This document shows positions 1 to 5,878 of a DNA stretch of 13,748 nucleotides, one piece after another. Source of the stretch: Acidobacteriota bacterium (GTDB taxonomy: Bacteria > Acidobacteriota > Terriglobia > Terriglobales > Acidobacteriaceae); assembly GCA_021782675.1 (NCBI GenBank), contig JAJXUS010000008.1:1-13748 (forward strand). The letters are read 5' to 3'. The position numbers were made by a program, and so were the translations under genes. How positions within the stretch are numbered: position 1 is the stretch's first letter; every line of letters starts with the position of its first letter. The notes beneath the pieces were generated by a model, which was not told where the DNA came from, made no database searches, and was given only the letters and a program-made list of their open reading frames with translations.

Positions 1-503
1 CGAAAAGCGTCGACCAGTTCAGAGCGGCCGCCGTAGTTCAGGGCCAGGGTGAGGGTGGTGCCGGTGTTGCGGGCAGTTGTGTCCTCGGCCCACCGCATCT
101 TGTCCTGCACCTCGGGCGGCAGCTCGTGGGTGCGGCCGATGTAGCGGATGCGGACGTTGTTGTCCATCATGCGCTGCAGGTTGCTTTCGAGGTAACTGCG
201 CAGCAGGCGCATGAGGAAGCTTACTTCGGCGCGCGGCCGGCGCAGATTGTTTTCCAGTGAGAAGGCGTAGAGGGTGAGCCATGGCAGCCCGATGCGGGAA
301 GCGGTCTCGGTGACCAGTTGCACGCTCTTGGCGCCCTGCTGGTGGCCGAAGAAGCGCTTCAGGGAGCGCTGCCCGGCCCAGCGGCCGTTTCCGTCCATGA
401 TGATGGCCACGTGTTCGGGAAGCCGTTCGGGTTTCAGCTGTGCATAGACGGCCCGCTCTTCGGGGCTCAGCTCGTCGATGCGCAATGTGCCGGAAGGGTA
501 CAA
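1..503 (-). CDS. uppS: Undecaprenyl diphosphate synthase, C-terminus cut by window edge
   Basis: Cis-prenyltransferase that adds isopentenyl diphosphate units to farnesyl diphosphate to make the C55 lipid carrier for peptidoglycan and other wall polymers; cytoplasmic or peripheral on the membrane. The minus-strand frame reads about 167 residues. It shows the family signature HVAIIMDGNGRWA (about residues 31-43, catalytic Asp37), then GHQQGAKS, the LYAFSLEN block with the conserved Asn, RIRYIGR, and the start of the C-terminal TLALNYGGR block. The rest (about 80 residues, including the RxSxF-type diphosphate-binding motif) lies beyond position 1. No ATG fits; I chose TTG at 503-501 because an AGAGG ribosome-binding site lies at 512-516. 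A second TTG at 485-483 is the alternative. Family identity is very secure; the start is less so. Confidence 0.93.
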   Translation of the reverse strand, partial: MYPSGTLRIDELSPEERAVYAQLKPERLPEHVAIIMDGNGRWAGQRSLKRFFGHQQGAKSVQLVTETASRIGLPWLTLYAFSLENNLRRPRAEVSFLMRLLRSYLESNLQRMMDNNVRIRYIGRTHELPPEVQDKMRWAEDTTARNTGTTLTLALNYGGRSELVDAF

Positions 504-511
504 GAGATCCG

Positions 512-516
512 CCTCT
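512..516 (-). promoter_or_regulatory. Ribosome binding site supporting TTG start of uppS
   Basis: Read on the minus strand this is AGAGG, 8 bases upstream of the TTG at 503. It is the main reason to prefer that start over the downstream TTG at 485 in a frame with no ATG. Confidence 0.45.
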
Positions 517-699
517 AAGTTGCCCCTGAGATGTGCCCGGGCGGGCGCCGGAGAGCGCCTGCGCAATCCGCTCCAGAGCCGGAGAGGGCGCTTGCGGACG
601 ATCAACGCACTCAGTAGGATGCGCTCTTCTTCCGCACAGACCAAACCCTTAAGCCGCATGCAGCCTCGAGCGCGGCAATTCAGGGAGCAACATCTCGAC

Positions 700-726
700 C
701 CTATAGCATTTTTGGGATTCCTGCAA
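700..726 (-). promoter_or_regulatory. Possible uppS promoter (extended -10)
   Basis: On the minus strand TTGCAG (721-726) is followed after 15 bases by TATAGG (700-705), preceded by TGC as in an extended -10. The spacer is short. Use of this promoter would give uppS a leader of about 190 bases. The gene-free stretch 504-813 otherwise shows only a 5-bp CGCCG/CGGCG hairpin downstream of the neighbouring regulator, and no convincing small gene or RNA. Confidence 0.28.
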
Positions 727-813
727 CGCAACGGGCGCGGGCCTGCAGTCCCCGCCGAGCGCGGCGATTTGCCGTGCCCGGAGCGGTGCAACGCGGACCC
801 GAAGCGCCGTGGT

Positions 814-1350
814 TCAGGCTGTCCGCCGCCGCCCTGTGGCCGCGTCGCGCACCGCCCCGTAGAACAGGGTCCGCTTGAGCGAGTCCAGATGGGGCAGAAG
901 CTCCGCCACCTCGGCCAGAAAGGGGTCGGCAAAGATGGCCGCCACTTCCTCGTCGCGGCGGCTGCGGGCGTCGCGGATGAGCTTGCTCACATCCACTTCC
1001 AGCGCCGCCGCCAGGCGTTCCAGGGAGCCCAGGGTAGGAATCGCCTTGCCGTTTTCAATTTTGGAGATGTAGGTGCGGGGCACCTCCATCCTGGCTGCCA
1101 GTTGCCGCTGGCTCAGGTGCCGCGCACGGCGTATATCCCGCACCTGCGCTGCTACCTGCGAGCCTGCGTCTTCTCCGCACGGGACCCCGGAGGGGGGCAC
1201 GAGTTGCGGAGCAAGGTGCGCGGCTTCCTCAACGTCCAGAGGCTTGTGGCATTTTCTGCAAAGCGAGTTGCTCGTCCGGTATTGCATGAGCCGGCAGAAC
1301 TCGCAGCGTACGACTTCGCGTGTTTCCACGCTCACAAGGGTGGTCGCCAT
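814..1350 (-). CDS. Zinc-ribbon plus XRE-type helix-turn-helix transcriptional regulator
   Basis: Predicted cytoplasmic DNA-binding regulator, 178 residues. The N-terminus carries a four-cysteine knuckle (C16-x2-C19 ... C31-x2-C34), typical of a small zinc ribbon. A linker rich in Pro, Ala and Gly follows. An HTH_3/Cro-CI domain spans about residues 69-125, with LSQRQLAARMEVPRTYISKIE as the recognition core and ending in LEVDVSKLI. The C-terminal 50 residues are charged and helical, without a recognised domain. I placed the start at the ATG at 1350 because it keeps the whole zinc ribbon and the open frame upstream is low in protein-like character; no Shine-Dalgarno is visible, so a start elsewhere, or a leaderless message, is possible. 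The target is unknown; phased repeats at 1464-1503 upstream are candidate binding sites. The Zn-ribbon assignment is inferred from cysteine spacing. Confidence 0.82.
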   Translation of the reverse strand: MATTLVSVETREVVRCEFCRLMQYRTSNSLCRKCHKPLDVEEAAHLAPQLVPPSGVPCGEDAGSQVAAQVRDIRRARHLSQRQLAARMEVPRTYISKIENGKAIPTLGSLERLAAALEVDVSKLIRDARSRRDEEVAAIFADPFLAEVAELLPHLDSLKRTLFYGAVRDAATGRRRTA

Positions 1351-1463
1351 CGGTCGTGTGCGGAGCGCCAGAGCGGTGGTACTCCGGGTGCAGTGTTTTG
1401 CACCTCGACAACCCCACTTTCGCCGGAGTGAACCATAATTGTCAAGTAGAAACTCGGGCACAA

Positions 1464-1503
1464 TCGGAAGAATCCCGGAAGAGACCGGAAGAATGCCGGA
1501 GAG
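1464..1503. repeat. Four CGGAAGA direct repeats phased at about one helical turn
   Basis: CGGAAGA (fourth copy CGGAGA) begins at 1465, 1476, 1486 and 1497, so steps are 11, 10 and 11 bases. The array sits in the roughly 440-base space between the divergent regulator (start 1350) and the lipoprotein gene (start 1793), and just upstream of a TTGACA on the minus strand (1440-1445) that has no good -10 partner. The spacing suits cooperative binding of a protein to one face of the helix. This is the clearest structure in the gap. Confidence 0.5.
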
Positions 1504-1659
1504 ACGCGAACCAAGGTAGTTAACACGGAGCGCGAAGTAGCGGGGTGTGAGCCCGGAAACGCACGGAAGGAAGGGGGCCGTGAACCGCTTCGAAACGGAT
1601 GCCTGATTCCACCCTGCTCCCTCGACAATTCGCCCTAAGGGAAGCCCTTGACGCCCTAC

Positions 1660-1669
1660 AGCACGTGCT
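1660..1669. promoter_or_regulatory. 10-bp perfect palindrome in a candidate promoter spacer
   Basis: AGCACGTGCT is a perfect palindrome. It lies between TTGACG (1648-1653) and TACGGA (1671-1676), which are 17 bases apart and could be a weak plus-strand promoter for the lipoprotein gene. An operator role is a guess; a single 10-mer palindrome can arise by chance. Confidence 0.25.
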
Positions 1670-1792
1670 CTACGGAGAGGTGTCAGGCCAGACATTAACT
1701 CCTGCAGATTGTGCACTCTATGCGATTTTTGTTGTCGATTCTGGACAGAAGAACGTGCGTCGACCGCATCCATCCGCTGTCAGGAGTACTGT

Positions 1793-2986
1793 ATGCCGAG
1801 GCTTCTTCTCACCTCTCTCTGCTCGTTTGCGATCGCACTCCAACTGTTGTTCATCGCCGGGTGCGGCGGTTCACGTCCAATGACCAGTCCGGTCGGCGGA
1901 AACAACCCAGGTTCCGGCAGCGGCGGATCGGGAAGCAGCGGTTCGGGCAGTGGCACGATTCCGACGATTGGCTATAACAACAACCCCAGCACGGGATGTG
2001 GCGGAGCGGAATCGGGATATAACAACCAAAATGGCTCAATCAGCGGCATCTGGTTGCAGACTCCCGCGCCCGGCGAGAACCCAGCCAACGTTACCGTGAA
2101 TGCAACTGCGTACACCAGCGCTCCCATCACGCAGTGGACGGTTTGCCTCGACGGGCAAGCAGCCTACCAGTCAACTAGTCCGGTAACTTCGATCTCGCAG
2201 GCGATCAGCATTCCCGCCGGCCAGCATCTGCTCTGGGCAAGCGTGTCGGACGCCAAGGGCGATTCCGACCGATCGGAAATCAGGCTGATCCAGAACGGGA
2301 CCCCACCGGCGGGCAACGCGGCGCTGCCGACTCCACCCGCCAGCGCAAAGGTGCTGACGGAGATGCAAAATGTCCAGTCCAACTGGAGCATCTGCAGCCT
2401 CTGCGCGGCGGGGACGAACGTCACCAGCAATTACACGATGACATTTGACCAGAGCCAGCCTTCGCTGAGCGGCAGCAGCATGGAGATGTATGCCGGCGGC
2501 CCGTCCTGGAGCAACGTTCTGTTCAAGGACATCCTCCCGGGGACCACTCCCTACACACACTTCCTGTGGGACTTCTGGATCTACCACGACCCTGCTGTCG
2601 AGAACCAATTCTGGTCCTCGGAGCTCGATTTCTATGTGGTCCGATCAGGACAGGAGTTCATGGCCGGCAGCCAGTGCGACTTTGGGGACGGCTACTGGGC
2701 CACCTGGGACAGCCAGGGCTCTCGATGGCTTCTTGATCCCATCCCGTGTCCGCACTGGACGCCGGGCTGGCATCACGTGCAGGAGTACGACGACCTGCCC
2801 AATTCCACGCAGTATCGCTACGATACGCTGGTCCTGGATGGAACCCCCTACGCCATCAATCAGACCTGGACGACCAACCCCACCACCTGGCAGGATCAGG
2901 TCGGCCTCCAGTACCAACTGGATCAGGACACCAGCGGAACGCCACTGCACGAATGGGTCGATAAGGTGACTCTGACGATGTGGTAG
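1793..2986 (+). CDS. Secreted lipoprotein with Ig-like domain and lectin/glucanase-like C-terminal domain, function unknown
   Basis: Predicted outer-surface lipoprotein, 397 residues. A signal peptide with hydrophobic core ends in the lipobox I-A-G-C, lipidated Cys24. A low-complexity Gly/Ser linker (about 35-54) follows, then an Ig-like beta domain (about 70-162) of the kind ending in AGQHLLWASVSDAKGD. From about residue 178 a Trp/Tyr/Phe-rich beta-strand domain reaches the C-terminus, with segments FLWDFWIYHD, QCDFGDGYWATWD and the closing WVDKVTLTMW. It resembles the concanavalin-like jelly-roll proteins common in soil Acidobacteria; I do not see catalytic Glu motifs that would name a glycosidase. 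Carbohydrate binding is an inference. The start is the ATG after AGGAG (1782-1786, 6-base spacing); a longer in-frame extension to 1709 would bury the signal peptide. It is followed 88 bases later by the HD-domain gene. Confidence 0.8.
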   Translation: MPRLLLTSLCSFAIALQLLFIAGCGGSRPMTSPVGGNNPGSGSGGSGSSGSGSGTIPTIGYNNNPSTGCGGAESGYNNQNGSISGIWLQTPAPGENPANVTVNATAYTSAPITQWTVCLDGQAAYQSTSPVTSISQAISIPAGQHLLWASVSDAKGDSDRSEIRLIQNGTPPAGNAALPTPPASAKVLTEMQNVQSNWSICSLCAAGTNVTSNYTMTFDQSQPSLSGSSMEMYAGGPSWSNVLFKDILPGTTPYTHFLWDFWIYHDPAVENQFWSSELDFYVVRSGQEFMAGSQCDFGDGYWATWDSQGSRWLLDPIPCPHWTPGWHHVQEYDDLPNSTQYRYDTLVLDGTPYAINQTWTTNPTTWQDQVGLQYQLDQDTSGTPLHEWVDKVTLTMW

Positions 2987-3074
2987 GCCGGGTGGTTGCT
3001 GTTGGCGACCAGGAGGCTCAACCGGCCTGGGAGCGGCTGGGTTCGCGGCGTGATAATGCCGACAGGGAGTTGTC

Positions 3075-3677
3075 ATGCCGATTGATCCTCGTTACAGCCG
3101 CGATGCGGCCTGGAAGCTGCTCACAGAATGGACGGCGAGCGAGAGCCTGCGCAAGCACGCTGTTGCGGTGGAGGCCTGCGTGGCCGCCTGCGGCGAGGCG
3201 GAGGCTGACCGCCTGGGCCTGGGAGGTGAGGAGCGCGAGGAGTTCCTGAATCTGTACGCGACCACGGCGCTGCTTCACGATTTCGATTATGAGCGGCATC
3301 CCACGCCCGAGGAGCACCCGTTTGTCGGGGTGAGGGAACTGGAGCGGCAGGGCTGGCCGGAGGCGATGCGGACGGCGATTCTGGGGCATGCGGAGTACTC
3401 CGGCGTGCCGCGAACCTCGCATCTGGCCAAAGTGCTTTTCGCCTGCGATGAACTGGCCGGCTTTCTCACGGCCTGCGCGCTGGTGAAGCCGAGCCGCTCG
3501 ATCGCGGACGTTGAAGTTGCCGGAGTGCGCAAGAAGATGAAGGACAAGGCGTTTGCGCGCGGCGTTCATCGCGAGGACGTGATCAAGGGGGCGGAGGAGC
3601 TGGGCGTGGAACTGGATGCTCACATCGCATTTTGCATTGAGGCGATGAAGAAACGGGCCGCGGAACTGGGGCTGTGA
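3075..3677 (+). CDS. HD-domain metal-dependent phosphohydrolase
   Basis: Predicted cytoplasmic hydrolase of the HD superfamily, 200 residues. Visible ligands in order: His28 in LRKHAVAVE, the His68-Asp69 doublet in ALLHDFDYE, His81 in EEHP, His105 in ILGHAEYSG and Asp125 in LFACDELAGF. This pattern matches the small single-domain HD proteins often annotated as HDIG-type, whose substrates (nucleotides, phosphomonoesters) vary and cannot be told from the sequence. The C-terminal part is helical and Lys/Glu-rich. A strong ribosome binding site AGGGAG (3064-3069) lies 5 bases before the ATG. The gene is co-directional with the lipoprotein gene upstream and the membrane-protein gene downstream, but gaps of 88 and 94 bases make an operon only possible. 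A 5-bp hairpin followed by ATTTG lies just after the stop. Confidence 0.85.
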   Translation: MPIDPRYSRDAAWKLLTEWTASESLRKHAVAVEACVAACGEAEADRLGLGGEEREEFLNLYATTALLHDFDYERHPTPEEHPFVGVRELERQGWPEAMRTAILGHAEYSGVPRTSHLAKVLFACDELAGFLTACALVKPSRSIADVEVAGVRKKMKDKAFARGVHREDVIKGAEELGVELDAHIAFCIEAMKKRAAELGL

Positions 3678-3678
3678 A

Positions 3679-3695
3679 ACGCCGCAGGCGTATTT
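3679..3695 (+). terminator. Weak hairpin after HD gene
   Basis: ACGCC (3679-3683), a three-base loop and GGCGT (3687-3691), then ATTTG. The stem is short and the T tract weak, so at best it attenuates transcription. Confidence 0.22.
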
Positions 3696-3771
3696 GCCAT
3701 TGCCAAAACGCCGATTCGCAAGCATGCTAGAGGTATCCCCGGATCAACCTCAGGAAAGTTGCGCCCGAGTT

Positions 3772-4281
3772 ATGATCAACCCCTCCCCTTCTCCGAACGG
3801 TTTTGGCGGTATGTTCCGGCGCCCCCGGCGGCGCGATTACACGCCGTGGGAGCAGATCCGCCAGCAGGAAATCGACGCCAGCATGGCGGTACTGCGCAAG
3901 CGCAGAGAGGCAGAGCGGGAAACGCGCCGCTCTACCAGGCTGATCAGCTGGTGGCCGGTTGGTGCAGGGCTGGTGCTGAGCATGTTTGCGCCACTGTTGA
4001 AGGATGTGGCGGAGTCGCTGGGGCCGTGGGCGATGACGCTGATCTTTCCTTTTGTGGTGGTGGCGCAGCGGCCCGAGGTGTATGCGGGTCATTTCACGCA
4101 ATACGTTCCCGTCGCGGTGCTGTTTGCGCAGTTTCCGCTGGAAGGGATGTTTGCGCGCCTGGTGTTGCGGCGTGGCCTGCGGCCGGCGAGCGTGGCAGGA
4201 CAGGTATGCATGTTTCATCTGCTGGGAATACTTGAGCTGGTGATGCTGAGCAGCGTTCCGGCGCAGCTTTTCCATCGCTGA
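3772..4281 (+). CDS. Integral membrane protein of unknown function, four predicted helices
   Basis: I do not recognise a family. From the ATG at 3772 the protein has 169 residues. A Pro/Asn/Gly-rich start and an Arg-rich patch (about 15-21) are followed by a strongly charged, helical, possibly coiled-coil segment (about 27-56, rich in Arg, Glu and Gln), then four hydrophobic segments at about 59-79, 85-99, 111-132 and 141-163. Positive charge before the first segment suggests a cytoplasmic N-terminus. The start is uncertain: AGGAAAG (3752-3758) is 13 bases away, longer than usual, and in-frame ATGs also exist at 3694, 3724 and 3811. The gene ends 9 bases from the convergent cyclotransferase gene. 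Weak context link to the HD hydrolase upstream. Confidence 0.62.
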   Translation: MINPSPSPNGFGGMFRRPRRRDYTPWEQIRQQEIDASMAVLRKRREAERETRRSTRLISWWPVGAGLVLSMFAPLLKDVAESLGPWAMTLIFPFVVVAQRPEVYAGHFTQYVPVAVLFAQFPLEGMFARLVLRRGLRPASVAGQVCMFHLLGILELVMLSSVPAQLFHR

Positions 4282-4301
4282 GGCCGTCTCTCAAGGCGGC
4301 C
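4282..4301. terminator. Hairpin between two convergent genes
   Basis: GGCCGTCT (4282-4289), loop CTCA, AGGCGGCC (4294-4301). It is an 8-bp stem with one U-G wobble read on the plus strand. It starts directly after the stop of the membrane-protein gene and overlaps the stop codon of the convergent gene (4291-4293). There is no T tract, so terminator function is likely but not proven. Confidence 0.35.
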
Positions 4302-4683
4302 ATTGCCCGCCCTCGATCCTGGGGGCTGCGGCGACGGGGCGATTGTAGACATAGATCCAGCACTCCACGAGCGCGCCGGAGTCGAGTTCGGCGGTGCAGG
4401 CGGTGCGCAGGAACTGACTGCCCGCCGGCGCCGCGGGGTCGTACTCCTCGTATGCATCCAGATTGCGCAGGAACTCAGGATCCGCAGGCAGCGCAAAGAT
4501 TGTGCCGCGGATTTTTTCTTGCGCCTCGGGGTTGAGGATGGCGCCCGGATAGTCGCCCATATCGTAAAGAGCTCCTGCGACGGTGCCGCGGCCGACTGCC
4601 CGCAGTTGCCCCACGGCAGCGGTCATCTCCTGCGGCGCATGGCCGTGCTGCAGGGTCCCGTAGGCGAAGAGGTGGCCGATCAT
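4291..4683 (-). CDS. Gamma-glutamylcyclotransferase-like (AIG2/GGCT fold) protein
   Basis: Small cytoplasmic protein of 130 residues with the gamma-glutamylcyclotransferase fold. The nucleotide-free signature FAYGTL (residues 6-11) forms the loop that binds the gamma-glutamyl group. VAGALYDMGDYPGAI (about 35-49) and the LDAYEEY block (75-81), with Glu79 as the expected catalytic acid/base, are both present, so the protein looks active. Family members release 5-oxoproline from gamma-glutamyl amines or peptides; substrate cannot be fixed here. The ATG lies 15 bases after the stop of the DHH gene and has no good ribosome binding site, which suggests translational coupling in a two-gene operon. 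Confidence 0.88.
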   Translation of the reverse strand: MIGHLFAYGTLQHGHAPQEMTAAVGQLRAVGRGTVAGALYDMGDYPGAILNPEAQEKIRGTIFALPADPEFLRNLDAYEEYDPAAPAGSQFLRTACTAELDSGALVECWIYVYNRPVAAAPRIEGGQWPP

Positions 4684-4698
4684 GCGCGCGAATGGCCG

Positions 4699-5688
4699 CT
4701 ATGCCGTCGGCTTGTGAGCGCGCAGCTGGGCGACAATCTCGCGGGCTGCGGCGCGGGCATCGTCTTCGCGGTCCGGCGGAAAGCTGACGGCGCCTACGCG
4801 CGCATGGCCGCCGCCGCCGTAGCGTTCGCAGACCTGCGCCAGGTTGACCATCGTGGCTGGATCGACTTTCGTCCAGGGATTGGAGCCCACTGCAACCTTG
4901 GTGCGGAAGCTGGATTTGGAGAGCCCGATGGAATACACGGCGTGCGGAAAAAGGTAATAAGGGATGAACTTATTGAAGCCTTCGAGCGGATGATCGGTGA
5001 TGTCGAAGAAGATGGTGCCGTCGCGCTCTTCGGCGCGGCTGCGGATGAGCTCGAGCGCGGCCTGGTGGCGCTCGAGCAGGGGCGGCAGCAGGGGCGCGAT
5101 CCAGGGCTGTTCGAGGATCTGGCCGAGCGGCATCTCGGTGAGCAGCGGAATCAAGCGGGGGATGAAGGCGGGATCCTGCGTGGATTCAATAATCAGCGTG
5201 AGCTTCATGGCCGGGGCAGCCATCTCGACGGCTGACTCCGGGCTTTCGTATTTGGCGCCGTCCACAATATCGGCCCAGTGCACCAGGTCGGCCACGGGCG
5301 CGGCGTTGAAGCCGAAATTCGTGGTGGCGATGTGAGCCAGGAAGCTTGTGCACGAGGTGTAGGCGGGATCGAAGAACTTGCGGCCGGCGCATGCGGGGTC
5401 ACGCTGGCAGGCGAGGAAGTGCTCGTGATCGGCGCGGGTGAGGAAGGCGGACTGGTGATGATCGAACCACCAGGTTATCTGCGGCGAGGGCGAATACTTA
5501 AAGTCCACAATGGCATTCTCGTCGCCGCTGAAGGCACTCTCGTCAAACAGAGCCCCGGCGCGATGAACCAGGCCGTGATATTCGTAGGCAGCGTCCCGGG
5601 CGACGCACTCGCGGTGGAAGCGCGTGAACAGAGAGGCTGAGCAGGCTCCGTCGAAACACTTGTCGTGGTAGAAGACGCGGACGCGCAA
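4699..5688 (-). CDS. DHH/DHHA1-family phosphoesterase
   Basis: Predicted cytoplasmic metal-dependent phosphoesterase, 329 residues, about the length of NrnA-type oligoribonucleases and related DHH proteins. Motifs: YHDKCFDGACSA at the N-terminus (Asp9, Asp13), Asp62 in IVDFKY, the name-giving Asp76-His77-His78 in WFDHHQ, Asp140/Asp143 in HWADIVDG, and the DHHA1 glycine loop GGGGHARVGA (291-300). The first motif differs from the HNxPDGD form of oligoribonucleases and c-di-AMP phosphodiesterases, so I do not assign either substrate. The start is TTG at 5688-5686, preceded by AGGAGG at 5699-5704; no ATG is available before motif I. Probably heads an operon with the cyclotransferase gene and has a plausible promoter at 5736-5764. 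Confidence 0.85.
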   Translation of the reverse strand: MRVRVFYHDKCFDGACSASLFTRFHRECVARDAAYEYHGLVHRAGALFDESAFSGDENAIVDFKYSPSPQITWWFDHHQSAFLTRADHEHFLACQRDPACAGRKFFDPAYTSCTSFLAHIATTNFGFNAAPVADLVHWADIVDGAKYESPESAVEMAAPAMKLTLIIESTQDPAFIPRLIPLLTEMPLGQILEQPWIAPLLPPLLERHQAALELIRSRAEERDGTIFFDITDHPLEGFNKFIPYYLFPHAVYSIGLSKSSFRTKVAVGSNPWTKVDPATMVNLAQVCERYGGGGHARVGAVSFPPDREDDARAAAREIVAQLRAHKPTA

Positions 5689-5698
5689 AAGCTGGGAT

Positions 5699-5704
5699 CC
5701 TCCT
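5699..5704 (-). promoter_or_regulatory. Strong ribosome binding site for a TTG start
   Basis: AGGAGG on the minus strand, ten bases before the TTG at 5688. It fixes the start of the DHH gene despite the absence of ATG. Confidence 0.6.
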
Positions 5705-5735
5705 GGCCTCGATTTACAAACTGCCGGAACTGTAC

Positions 5736-5764
5736 AGCATCAAGGCAGCGGCTCGCTGTGTCAA
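5736..5764 (-). promoter_or_regulatory. Promoter candidate for the DHH-cyclotransferase operon
   Basis: A perfect -35 TTGACA (5759-5764) and, after 17 bases, GATGCT (5736-5741) as a weak -10, both on the minus strand. Predicted start of transcription is near 5729, giving a leader of about 40 bases with the AGGAGG site inside it. Confidence 0.4.
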
Positions 5765-5852
5765 GGCGGCCGCCCGAGAGATTGCGGGCCTGCTCCGGCG
5801 TGGTCCTGTTTGATGGCGGTGATTACGCTCGTCGGGGCCCCCCATGATTTAA

Positions 5853-5878
5853 CCTCAAGACGTTCTCTCGCAATGACG
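5853..5878. repeat. Possible REP-like short interspersed repeat fragment
   Basis: Read on the minus strand this stretch starts CGTCATTGCGAGAG and continues to AACGTCTTGAGG. The CGTCATTGCGAG core is a wording seen in dispersed palindromic repeats of many bacterial genomes. Only one copy is in the window, and it contains the chosen start codon of the MFS gene. Confidence 0.25.

Noticed and set aside
504..813. Possible RNA gene or extended uppS reading frame in the gap
   Set aside because: The uppS frame stays open upstream of 503 but lacks family similarity there, and I found no tRNA-like or conserved RNA fold.
478..1431. 317-residue plus-strand open frame
   Set aside because: It runs antisense to uppS and the HTH regulator, both with clear family motifs, and its Arg/Cys-rich product has no protein-like pattern.
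1440..1445. Perfect TTGACA on the minus strand as promoter of the HTH regulator
   Set aside because: No acceptable -10 is found 16-19 bases downstream; kept only as context for the repeat array.
2988..3044. GGCCGG/CCGGCC inverted repeat after the lipoprotein gene
   Set aside because: Only six pairs with a loop of over 30 bases and no T tract, so not convincing as a terminator.
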